Shown: positions 14,795-21,445 of the stretch, one piece after another
How the letters are laid out: each line of letters opens with the position of its first letter
Position numbering within the stretch: position 1 is the first letter of the stretch
NCBI GenBank assembly: GCA_025934635.1
Contig: JAICWX010000135.1
Span: forward strand, 1 to 21,924
Length of the DNA: 21,924 bases
DNA from: Streptosporangiaceae bacterium
GTDB lineage: Bacteria > Actinomycetota > Actinomycetes > Streptosporangiales > Streptosporangiaceae
Direction of reading: 5' to 3'
The notes under the pieces: generated by a model
Databases searched by the model: none
What the model saw: only the letters and a program-made list of their open reading frames with translations
Told to the model about the DNA's origin: nothing
Translations under genes and position numbers: made by a program

Positions 14795-15345
14795 CTCCGC
14801 GAGACGGCAGCGCGGCCATCGCGATCACCCGTATTGCCGAGGCCGAGCTGGGCGCAGACCTCCGTCAGCAGGCGCAGGCGCTGCTGCAGGCTAGCTTCGC
14901 CGGATATCCCAGCCGGAGCTACTTCAAGCTTCCTCCGCATTTCCGCTATCTGGCGCTGGCCGACGGCAAGCTGGCCGCCCAGCTGGGCGTAGAACTGCGG
15001 GTGATCCGGGCCGGTGACACCGTCCTGCGCACATTCGGAGTCGTCGACCTGTGCGTCAGCCAAAGTGAGCGGTCGCGGGGGCTAGCTGGCCGGCTGCTGG
15101 CCGAACTGACCGAATACGCCCGGTCCTGCGGGATGGACTTCATCATCCTCTTCGCCGACGACAGCCGGGTCTACGACCGGAACGGATGGGTCCGGGCCGG
15201 GAACCCCTGTTCCTGGGTGAAGATCCACGACCACCGCACACTCGGCCTCGCGCAAGCGGAAGATACGGGCGCTCTGATGGTCAAGGCGATCGGGGAGCAG
15301 GCCTGGCCCGAAGGCGAGATAGACCTGCTCGGCCACGTGTTCTGA
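14791..15345 (+). CDS. GNAT-family N-acetyltransferase
   Basis: 184 residues from GTG 14791, which overlaps the methyltransferase stop by 4 nt; an earlier in-frame start at 14716 lies inside that gene and is rejected. The acetyl-CoA pyrophosphate loop is RSRGLAG (94-100), preceded by the strand TFGVVDLCVSQSE and followed by the helix RLLAELTEYA; later FADDSRVYDRNGWVRAG matches the GNAT YxxxGF-type region near the C-terminus. Substrate unknown. It is co-transcribed with the methyltransferase and ends 30 nt from the convergent PLP-enzyme gene. Confidence 0.88.
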   Translation: MTPRDGSAAIAITRIAEAELGADLRQQAQALLQASFAGYPSRSYFKLPPHFRYLALADGKLAAQLGVELRVIRAGDTVLRTFGVVDLCVSQSERSRGLAGRLLAELTEYARSCGMDFIILFADDSRVYDRNGWVRAGNPCSWVKIHDHRTLGLAQAEDTGALMVKAIGEQAWPEGEIDLLGHVF

Positions 15346-15375
15346 CATGGCCGGTAAGAAGCCACCGCGACCGGG

Positions 15376-16305
15376 TCAGGAGTAGACAGGACCGGTGAGG
15401 TATTTCAGGCCGCTGTCGACCTGGAGGGTGACGACCCGGTGACCGGGTCCGAGCCGGGCGGCGATCGCCAGCGCGGCGGCGAGGTTCGCGCCGGTCGAGG
15501 GTCCGGAGAAGATGCCCTCCTCGCGGGCGGCCCGGCGGGCCACCGCGAACGCCTCGGCTTCGGGGACGGCGAGGACCTCGTCGTAGTCGGCGGGGTGCAG
15601 CTGCGGCGGGCGCCGGCCGATGCCGCCGCCCTCGATGTGGTGGGTCCCCGCCGCACCGCCCGACAAGACCGCCGATTCGGCGGGCTCGACGACGGCCCGG
15701 TGCAGCCCGGGCAGCCCGGCGGCCAGCGCGCGGCTGACGCCAAGGAAGCAGCCCGCGGTGCCGACATAGGAGCAGAACGCGGTGACCGGCGGCGGGCCGG
15801 GAAGCTGGCCGAGCAGTTCCTCGCCGAGCCGCCGGTAGCCGTCGACCATGTCGGCGTTGCTGAACTGGTCGGTGGCGAACGCGCCGGTCTGCGCGGCGAT
15901 CTCGGCCGCCCGGCGCATCATCGCCGGGATCAGGCCGGGCGTGATGCCGCCGGGACTCGGGATCAGCTCGACGTCGGCGCCGAACGCCCGCATCGTGCGG
16001 ATCTTCTCCTCGGCGAACGCGTCGGAGGACACGATCCGCAGCGGGTAGCCCTTCACCGCGCAGACGAACGCCAGCGACGAACCGGTGCTCCCGCCGGTGT
16101 ACTCCACCACCAGCTGGCCCGGCCGCAGCCGGCCATCGGCCTCGGCTGCCTCGATCATCGCCAGCGCCATCCGGTCCTTGTACGACCCGGTCGGGTTGGC
16201 CGCCTCCATCTTCACCCAGACCTCGGCGCCGCCCTCACCGGCCATGCGTGCCAGCCGGACCACCGGGGTATCGCCGATAGCCGACAGCCCGCCCGGACGA
16301 TCCAT
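15376..16305 (-). CDS. PLP-dependent cysteine-synthase-family enzyme
   Basis: 309 residues from ATG 16305, chosen because GGGAGG lies at minus-strand 16317-16312 with 6-nt spacing; an earlier in-frame start at 16329 has no site. The PLP lysine is Lys43 in NPTGSYKDRMA. The loop that is TSGNTG in O-acetylserine sulfhydrylases reads TGGSTG (70-75). The GGGIGR segment and the phosphate/PLP-nitrogen site SGPSTGANLAAALAIA are present. This is a fold-type II lyase or synthase; the altered loop and the Tyr before the catalytic Lys point to a subfamily whose substrate is not settled, so I do not call it CysK or CysM. No regulatory domain. It stands alone, with a GNAT gene 73 bp upstream on the same strand. 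Confidence 0.88.
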   Translation of the reverse strand: MDRPGGLSAIGDTPVVRLARMAGEGGAEVWVKMEAANPTGSYKDRMALAMIEAAEADGRLRPGQLVVEYTGGSTGSSLAFVCAVKGYPLRIVSSDAFAEEKIRTMRAFGADVELIPSPGGITPGLIPAMMRRAAEIAAQTGAFATDQFSNADMVDGYRRLGEELLGQLPGPPPVTAFCSYVGTAGCFLGVSRALAAGLPGLHRAVVEPAESAVLSGGAAGTHHIEGGGIGRRPPQLHPADYDEVLAVPEAEAFAVARRAAREEGIFSGPSTGANLAAALAIAARLGPGHRVVTLQVDSGLKYLTGPVYS

Positions 16306-16336
16306 CCGCCACCTCCCGCACGACACCACCAGCGCC

Positions 16337-16342
16337 AGCCTA
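16337..16342 (-). promoter_or_regulatory. Possible -10 box for the PLP-enzyme gene
   Basis: On the minus strand TAGGCT fits TANNNT and lies 31 nt before ATG 16305, leaving room for a short leader containing the GGGAGG ribosome site. No convincing -35 was found. Confidence 0.25.
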
Positions 16343-16378
16343 CGGCCACCGCCAAGCCCCAGCCTCAGGTAAATGCCA

Positions 16379-16927
16379 TCAGGCGCTAGGATCGCGGAGG
16401 CCGACGCAATCGTGCCGCCAGAACGCCTCCGCGTAGACCAGGGTCCCGGTCATCCATGACTCATAAGCCGGCAGCGTGGCCACCTGGAAGGCGGCGTCGG
16501 GAATGCGCAAGGACGGCTTGCGGAACCCCAGCGTCCCGCCCGCCACGAAGCCGAAGCGCGGATAGTAGACCGGGGAGCCCTCCAGGAAGACCAGCGGCAC
16601 CGCCCGGTCGGCCATGATCTTCAGCCCGTGCCGGACCAGGGCGGAACCGATGCCCTGCCGCTGCCGCCCGGGCAGCACCCCCAGCGGGCTGAGCACCTGC
16701 ACCCCGACCAGCCGCCGCGGGGCGTCAAGCAGGCTGCGGGTGAACATGACGTGCCCGGCGACCTGCCCGTCGACCTCGGCGACGAGCGCGAGACCCTCGC
16801 CCGCCGTGATGCCGTCGCGCAGCGTGTCGACCAGCTCGGCCACCACGGGTCCCTCATCGCCGAATGCCTGAAGCTGGACGCTCCGCACGGCTTCCCTGTC
16901 ACCCGGCTGTTCTTCGCGAAGATCCAT
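16379..16927 (-). CDS. GNAT-family N-acetyltransferase (YhbS-like)
   Basis: 182 residues from ATG 16927; upstream in-frame codons lie before a good -10 box and are rejected. It opens MDLREEQPGDREAVRSVQLQ AFGDEGPVV, has the strand LSPLGVLPGRQRQGIGSALV with the acetyl-CoA loop RQRQGIG at 88-94, and then VFLEGSPVYYPRFGFVAGG, the PxYYxRFGF signature of the YhbS/N-acetyltransferase group. The rest (PAYESWMTGTLVYAEAFW) is the usual C-terminal segment. Acceptor unknown. It probably has its own leaderless promoter. Confidence 0.9.
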   Translation of the reverse strand: MDLREEQPGDREAVRSVQLQAFGDEGPVVAELVDTLRDGITAGEGLALVAEVDGQVAGHVMFTRSLLDAPRRLVGVQVLSPLGVLPGRQRQGIGSALVRHGLKIMADRAVPLVFLEGSPVYYPRFGFVAGGTLGFRKPSLRIPDAAFQVATLPAYESWMTGTLVYAEAFWRHDCVGLRDPSA

Positions 16928-16934
16928 GCTCCGG

Positions 16935-16940
16935 AGCGTA
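16935..16940 (-). promoter_or_regulatory. -10 box of a likely leaderless promoter for the GNAT gene
   Basis: Minus-strand TACGCT ends 7 nt before ATG 16927, so transcription would start at the ATG. A GGAG lies only 1 nt from the ATG, too close to act as a ribosome site, which fits leaderless translation. Confidence 0.45.
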
Positions 16941-17040
16941 GGTCCGCAGCCCGGTCCCGGGCACCTGGTTTTTCCGCCGGTCAAGTTCAAGACCATTTAA
17001 CCGAACGAGTGCGGCGCGTGCCTCTTGTACCCGATCGGCG

Positions 17041-17775
17041 TCACAGGTCGACGCTCATCCCGTCGTAGGCGGCAGGCGTATCCGCGTCCGCCAGCCTGGC
17101 CAGCATGGCAGCGGACATGTGGGTGAGCACGATCCGCCGGGCGCTGAACTCGCCGAGGTGCGCGCGCAGCGTCTGGTAGTCCAGGTGATACCGGACCGGC
17201 CGGTCGAAGGTGTAGGCCTCCACCGCGAACAGGTCCGCCCCGTGCGCCGCCTCTGTCAGCGCCCCGGTCCACTGGGTGTCCCCGGAGTACGCGAAGCTCC
17301 GGCCGGCCAGCTCGACCCGCAGCGCCAGCGGCGGCGCACCGCAGGCGTGCACGACCTCCCAGCCGCGGACGGTCGCCGCGCCGAGACCGGCGGCCGTCCC
17401 GTCGGCCCGCAGTTCGGTGACCTCCACCGCGAACCGCCGCCGGACCGGGCTCGAGCCGGGGAACAGCACCTCCATCGCCGCGGCCAGCCGCGCCCGGATC
17501 CCGGGCGGCCCCGCCACCCGTAGCGGCGCGGTCCGGCCCGAGAACTGGCCGTCGAGAATCAGGAACGGCAGCCCGCCGAAATGATCCCCGTGCAAGTGGG
17601 TCACGGCCACCGCACCCACCTCGTTCGGATCCATTCCCTGGGCCTTGAGCGCCGTCAGGCTGGTCGCCCCGCAGTCGACCAGCACGACCTGCCCCTCGCC
17701 GGACACGTGGATGCACGTCTGCCACCGCCCGCCGCTGCCGAACGCGTCCCCGCTGCCGACGAACCGCACCCTCAT
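17041..17775 (-). CDS. MBL-fold metallo-hydrolase
   Basis: 244 residues from ATG 17775. Metal-binding motif HLHGDH at 60-65, further candidate ligands His143, Asp166 (in YSGDTQW) and His219 (in RIVLTHMS), the pattern of RNase Z-like/lactonase-type metallo-beta-lactamase-fold hydrolases that hold two metal ions. It opens MRVRFVGSGDAFGSGGRWQT, the usual first strands of the RNase Z-like group. The substrate is unknown; cytoplasmic, with no signal peptide. It begins 16 nt after the stop of the broken upstream gene, with which it was probably co-transcribed. Only a weak ribosome site (GAGGA, about 14 nt away) is seen. Confidence 0.92.
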   Translation of the reverse strand: MRVRFVGSGDAFGSGGRWQTCIHVSGEGQVVLVDCGATSLTALKAQGMDPNEVGAVAVTHLHGDHFGGLPFLILDGQFSGRTAPLRVAGPPGIRARLAAAMEVLFPGSSPVRRRFAVEVTELRADGTAAGLGAATVRGWEVVHACGAPPLALRVELAGRSFAYSGDTQWTGALTEAAHGADLFAVEAYTFDRPVRYHLDYQTLRAHLGEFSARRIVLTHMSAAMLARLADADTPAAYDGMSVDL

Positions 17776-17791
17776 GCCGCGCCGCGCATCC

Positions 17792-18319
17792 TCAGCCCGC
17801 GGGCAGCGGCCGTGGCACGATCCCCGGCACGGGCTGGGCGGTGCCGTACTCGTAGGCGCCGCGGCGGGTAGTCAAGGTGACGTCGGGACGGCCCGCGCCA
17901 CCCGGACACGGCGATCTCGCGCCCGCCGACCTCGAGCGTGCCGTCCAGGAAGCCGTCGGGGACCACCGCCTCGAGCTTGGTCCGCGGCAGCGGCGCCCGG
18001 TACAGCGCGGCCGGCCGCAGCGGCCGCAGCGGCGCCTGGGCACCGGTGATGACCAGGTCCCAGCGCGCGCTCTGCCCGGCCATCGCGGCCCGCCCCCGGA
18101 ACCGCCCCGGCCCCGCCTCCGTGCCCGCCGGGAAGTCCGCGAACACCTCCTTGACCACGGCGGCCGGCTGGTCAAGGTCATGATCGACGACGGTGCACCA
18201 CAGGGCAGCCGACTCCGGCCCGTGCCGGGGTGGTGACGGGTATGGCGGATCCACAGCGCCCGGTCCGCCACCGGGTCACGAGCGCTGAGGAACCACGACT
18301 CATACCCGCTGCTGCTCAT
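17792..18319 (-). pseudogene. Internally deleted gene, CrtC/AttH (tocopherol-cyclase-like) family
   Basis: ATG 18319 opens MSSSGYESWFLSARDPVADR ALWIRHTRHHPGTG; near 18215 one missing base moves the frame to PESAALWCTVVDHDLDQ, through RFRGRAAMAGQSARWDLVI and RPAALYRAPLPRTKLEAVV to IAVSGWRG. There (about 17895) the sequence jumps to DVTLTTRRGAYEYG and VPGIVPRPLPAG, the C-terminus, back in the first frame. Family members as I remember them have about 330 residues, with a long GH-W-G-E-rich middle that is missing here (about 140-150 residues). They are lipocalin-like beta proteins acting on hydrophobic substrates. The gene is almost certainly non-functional. The family assignment is moderate; the two-frame break is clear. 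Confidence 0.72.
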
Positions 18320-18368
18320 TTGCTCATCATGCCCTCAATGACCCCAGGACCGGGGGCGACTCCTCCGC

Positions 18369-18374
18369 TAGGGT
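18369..18374 (+). promoter_or_regulatory. -10 box of a likely leaderless promoter for the DoxX gene
   Basis: TAGGGT ends 7 nt before GTG 18382 and there is no ribosome site. The box overlaps an alternative GTG at 18373, which argues for the downstream start. It lies in the 62-bp region shared with the divergent broken gene. Confidence 0.45.
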
Positions 18375-18381
18375 GGGCGGC

Positions 18382-18921
18382 GTGAAGGGTATCGACGTGG
18401 CCCGCCTGGGCCTGCGCGTGACGATCGGCGCCACGATGATCGCCCACGGCGTCCGGCACGGCCGGACCCTGGACGGCACGGCCCGCTGGTTCTCCTCGAT
18501 CGGCTTCCGGCAGCCCCGGTTGCAGGCCATGACCAGCGCCGCGGTGGAGACGGGGACCGGGGTCGCGCTGATCGCCGGGGCCGGCACGCCGGTCGCCGCG
18601 TCCGCCGTGGTGGGCACGCTGGCGGTTGCGGCCCGGACCGTGCACCTGCCCAACGGGTTCTTCATCACCACGGAGGGCTACGAGTACGTGCTGAACCTGT
18701 CGGTCGCGTCGGTCGCCCTCGCCGCCCTCGGCCCCGGCGATCTCAGCGTCGACCGCCTCCTCGGCATCCACGAGAAGCTGACCCCGGCCCGCCGCGCCGC
18801 CCTGGCCGCCGGCCTGGGCCTCGGCGCCGCCGCCCTCCAGCTCGCCGTCTTCTGGCGCGCCCCCGCCCCTGCCCCTCCCGACCCGGCCCCGGAGCCCGAC
18901 CCCGCGCCCGCGCCCGCCTGA
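18382..18921 (+). CDS. DoxX-family membrane protein
   Basis: 179 residues from GTG 18382 (MKGIDVARLGLRVTIGATMI). It shows the DoxX pattern: a first span with IGATMIAHGVRH, an amphipathic WFSSIGFRQPRLQAM segment, a second span with VETGTGVALIAGAGTPVAAS, then NGFFITTEGYEYVLNLSVAS, giving four predicted spans in all. DoxX proteins are small membrane proteins; some act with oxidoreductases or in thiol stress, but most have no known role. The last 18 residues are a Pro/Ala/Asp-rich tail, which looks unstructured. It is convergent with the MFS gene, 28 nt away. Confidence 0.87.
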   Translation: MKGIDVARLGLRVTIGATMIAHGVRHGRTLDGTARWFSSIGFRQPRLQAMTSAAVETGTGVALIAGAGTPVAASAVVGTLAVAARTVHLPNGFFITTEGYEYVLNLSVASVALAALGPGDLSVDRLLGIHEKLTPARRAALAAGLGLGAAALQLAVFWRAPAPAPPDPAPEPDPAPAPA

Positions 18922-18949
18922 GCCAGGCCTTACCCCAGGGCGCCGCCGC

Positions 18950-20587
18950 TCAGATCCCGGCGTGAGCCCCGGTCTCCCCGGAGCCCCGCCTGGTCAGCAG
19001 CCCGATGGCCGCCCCGGCCAGCGCGACCGCGGCCGCCACCAGGAACGCGGTGTGCATCCCGCTGGCGAACGTGGCGTGGCTGATGTCGGTGATCGCGGCG
19101 GCAACCGGCCGCGGCGTGCTGGACGTCACCGGCGCCGCGCCCACCGAGACCGCGCTCTTCACCTGCGCCAGCTGCGCTGCGTCCAGCGCCGGCAGGCCCG
19201 CCGCGTGCCACGAAACCGGCAGCAGGCTGCTGATCCGGGCGGACATCACCGCGCCGAGCACGGCGGTGCCGAGGGTCCCGCCGACCTGCATGGCGGTCGA
19301 CTGCAGGCCGCCGGCCACCCCGGCCAGCGCGACCGGCGCGTTGCCCACGATGACATCGGTGGCGCCGACCATCACCGGGCTGAGCCCCAGGCCCAGCAGC
19401 AGGAACCAGGCGATGGTGTCGTTCGGGCTGGAGGCGGCGCTGAGCAGCGACAGGCCGAACAGCGCGACCGCCGCCAGCGTCATCCCGGCCACGATCGGCA
19501 GCCGCGGGCCCACCCGGCCGATCGCCAGGCCCGCCAGCGGGGCCCCGATGATCAGCATCCCGGTCATCGGCAGCAGCCGCACGCCCGTCGCCACCGGGTC
19601 CAGGCCGTGCACGTTCTCCAGGTAGAAGGTCATGAAGAACATGGCACCGAACAGCGCGAACATCAGCAGCACGACAAGCCCGGTACCAGCGGACAGGGAC
19701 GCCGAGCGGAACAGCCGCAGCGGCAGCAGCGGCTGCCGGGCCCGGTGCTCGCGCAGCACGAACAGCAGCCCCACCACGACTGCCCCGGCCAGGAAAGCGA
19801 TCGTCCGGGCCGAACCCCAGCCGTACGACGAGCCCTTGATCAGGCCCCAGATCAGCAGGAACAGCGCGCCGGAGAGGGCGGCGATGCCGGGGATGTCGAA
19901 CGAGCTTGCTTCCGGCGAGGGCGGGGTCTCGCGCAGCACCAGCAGGCTCATGACCAGCGCGGCCGCCCCGACCGGGACGTTGACGTAGAAGCAGGATTCC
20001 CAGCTGATGTGCTGGACGAGCAGCCCGCCCACGATGGGCCCGGCGGCGGTCGACGCGCCGATGACCGCGCCCCACGCGCCGATGGCGCCGTTCAGCTTCT
20101 CGGCCGGGAAGGTGGCCCGCAGCAGGGCCAGCGCGGTCGGCTGCAGCATGGCCCCGAACACCCCCTGCAGTACCCGGAACCCGATGACCAGGCCGATGCT
20201 GCTGGCGATGGTCCCGGACAGCCCGATGGCGGCCGAGCTGAGCGCGAAGCCGGTCACCCCGGTCAGGAACACCTTCTTGTGCCCGAACCGGTCGCCCAGC
20301 TTGCCGATGGTGATCAGGCTGACCGCCAGGGCCAGCAGGTAGGCGTTGGTGACCCACTGGATGCCGGCCAGCGAAGCGTTCAGCTTGACCTGGATGGCGG
20401 GGTTCGCCACGGCCACGATCGTGCCGTCGAGCGCGACCATCATCACGCCCAGGGCCACCGTCAGCAGGGTCAGCCGGGGATTACCCCGCAGTCCGCCCGC
20501 CCGGCCCGAAGCCGTCCGGCCCGAAGCCGTCCGGCCCGAAGCCGTCCGGCCGGGAGCCGCCTGGGCGGCCGCCGTCTTCATTTCCAT
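18950..20587 (-). CDS. MFS drug exporter, DHA2 (EmrB/QacA) family
   Basis: 545 residues from ATG 20587 with a GGAAGAGAG-type ribosome site upstream. The number of hydrophobic segments fits 14 spans. MFS motif A is GKLGDRFGHKK between spans 2 and 3, motif D1-like ALDGTIVAVANPAI in span 1, QWVTNAYLLALA in span 2, and motif C GPIVGGLLV in span 5, which marks proton-drug antiporters. The N-terminal tail contains four TASGR-like repeats (20503-20547). A loop of about 55 residues before the last span (LPALDAAQLAQVKSAVSVG) is characteristic of the family. It exports amphiphilic drugs or antibiotics using the proton gradient. It is divergent from tetR over 117 bp holding two operator-like palindromes, so it is probably repressed by that TetR. 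Confidence 0.94.
   Translation of the reverse strand: MEMKTAAAQAAPGRTASGRTASGRTASGRAGGLRGNPRLTLLTVALGVMMVALDGTIVAVANPAIQVKLNASLAGIQWVTNAYLLALAVSLITIGKLGDRFGHKKVFLTGVTGFALSSAAIGLSGTIASSIGLVIGFRVLQGVFGAMLQPTALALLRATFPAEKLNGAIGAWGAVIGASTAAGPIVGGLLVQHISWESCFYVNVPVGAAALVMSLLVLRETPPSPEASSFDIPGIAALSGALFLLIWGLIKGSSYGWGSARTIAFLAGAVVVGLLFVLREHRARQPLLPLRLFRSASLSAGTGLVVLLMFALFGAMFFMTFYLENVHGLDPVATGVRLLPMTGMLIIGAPLAGLAIGRVGPRLPIVAGMTLAAVALFGLSLLSAASSPNDTIAWFLLLGLGLSPVMVGATDVIVGNAPVALAGVAGGLQSTAMQVGGTLGTAVLGAVMSARISSLLPVSWHAAGLPALDAAQLAQVKSAVSVGAAPVTSSTPRPVAAAITDISHATFASGMHTAFLVAAAVALAGAAIGLLTRRGSGETGAHAGI
20503..20547. repeat. 15-bp tandem repeat, three perfect copies plus a partial fourth
   Basis: The unit GGCCCGAAGCCGTCC is repeated three times without a mismatch at 20503-20517, 20518-20532 and 20533-20547, and continues imperfectly. 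It lies in the coding region of the MFS exporter and adds five residues per unit (TASGR-type) to the cytoplasmic N-terminal tail, keeping the frame whatever the copy number. Confidence 0.9.
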
Positions 20588-20623
20588 GACGCTCTCTTCC
20601 CCGTCTTGTCCATCGATGACAGT

Positions 20624-20638
20624 TGTCAGCCAATGACA
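20624..20638. promoter_or_regulatory. Operator 1 of the tetR/MFS divergent promoter
   Basis: TGTCA-GCCAA-TGACA, a perfect inverted repeat with a 5-bp spacer. Read on the minus strand it is TGTCATTGGCTGACA, one base different from operator 2. A further half-site TGACA lies 2 bp upstream (20617-20621). It sits 36 bp before the MFS start codon. Confidence 0.75.
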
Positions 20639-20668
20639 GTCAAGCTGATAGAGTCAGTAAATGTCAAG

Positions 20669-20683
20669 TGTCATTAGCTGACA
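20669..20683. promoter_or_regulatory. Operator 2 of the tetR/MFS divergent promoter
   Basis: TGTCATTAGCTGACA, inverted arms TGTCA/TGACA with a 5-bp spacer, 21 bp before the tetR start codon. An extra half-site TGTCA is at 20662-20666, again 2 bp upstream; on the minus strand that half-site is part of TTGACA (20667-20662), a consensus -35 pointing toward the MFS gene. The site also abuts a TATGTT (20685-20690) that could be the tetR -10. Occupancy would block both directions. Confidence 0.75.
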
Positions 20684-20704
20684 TTATGTTCACAGGGCAG
20701 TAGC

Positions 20705-21445
20705 ATGAACCGCGTGCAGGAAGCAGTACCGGACAGAGACCAGGCAGCGCCGGACCGGCGGCAGCGCAAGAAGCAGCTCACCAAGGACGCCCTGATCGCG
20801 GCGGCCCTGGAGCTGTTCGCCGCCCAGGGTTACGACCGCACCGCCGTGCACGAGATCACCGACGCGGTCGACGTCTCCGAGCGGACCTTCTTCCGGTACT
20901 TCGCCAGCAAGGAAGACCTGGTGCTGTCCTTCATCCGGGACGGGGCCATCGCCTTCGCCGAGGCGCTGACGGCCCGGCCGGCCCAGGAGGAACCGCTCGC
21001 CGCGGCCCGCAACGCGCTGCAGGTCTCGCTGCGCGAGCTGTCCGGCGGCCAGGGCCTGCCGAACTACCTCTCCGCGATGCGGCTGATCGACGCCACCCCC
21101 GCGCTGCTGGCCGCCTACCTGCGGTACGCCCACGACCAGGACGACAAGATCATCGAGGTGCTGGCCCGGCGGGAGGGCGTCGACCCGGTCACCGACCGGC
21201 GCCCCCGGGTGCTGGCCGCCGTGATCGGCGCGCTGGTGTTCCTGTCCGACCGGGACTGGCGGGCCGGGGACGACCCGGACCCCGACGCGATGGCCGCGAC
21301 CTTCGACGCCTACGTCGACGCGGTCGTCCCCGCGCTATCGGGCCACTGGACGCCTGGACACGGGGAATCTGAGCACGGGGAATCTAAGCCCGGGGACGCG
21401 ACGTCGAGCACCACCGTGCCGATGGCCCGCCCGTCGGCCACGTAG
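20705..21445 (+). CDS. TetR-family transcriptional regulator
   Basis: 246 residues from ATG 20705. The DNA-binding domain is at about 25-75: KDALIAAALELFAAQGYDRT, then AVHEITDAVDVSERTFFRYF ASKEDLVLSFI, a canonical TetR helix-turn-helix. The ligand domain continues to about residue 215 (TFDAYVDAVVPALSGHW), where such proteins normally end. Here another ~30 residues follow, made of a GHGESE-HGESK repeat and sequence that is antisense to the next gene's 3' end, so the natural stop was probably lost or moved. It is expected to repress itself and the divergent MFS exporter by binding the two palindromes between them, released by a drug ligand. Confidence 0.92.
   Translation: MNRVQEAVPDRDQAAPDRRQRKKQLTKDALIAAALELFAAQGYDRTAVHEITDAVDVSERTFFRYFASKEDLVLSFIRDGAIAFAEALTARPAQEEPLAAARNALQVSLRELSGGQGLPNYLSAMRLIDATPALLAAYLRYAHDQDDKIIEVLARREGVDPVTDRRPRVLAAVIGALVFLSDRDWRAGDDPDPDAMAATFDAYVDAVVPALSGHWTPGHGESEHGESKPGDATSSTTVPMARPSAT

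Noticed and set aside
16997..17725. Alternative minus-strand frame over the MBL gene
   Set aside because: The frame starting at 17775 carries the full metal-binding motif set; this one is Arg/Gly-rich noise.
17772..18254. Minus-strand frame ending in ATGA overlap with the MBL gene, considered as a normal coupled gene
   Set aside because: It holds only the middle part of the CrtC/AttH-like gene; the true N- and C-termini are in another frame, so the overlap is accidental.
20503..20547. Three 15-bp direct repeats considered as a CRISPR-like array
   Set aside because: No spacers; the units abut and are in frame inside the MFS coding sequence.
18962..20677. 571-codon plus-strand open frame opposite the MFS exporter
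   Set aside because: Repetitive Arg/Gln/His/Gly composition; the minus-strand DHA2 exporter is unambiguous.
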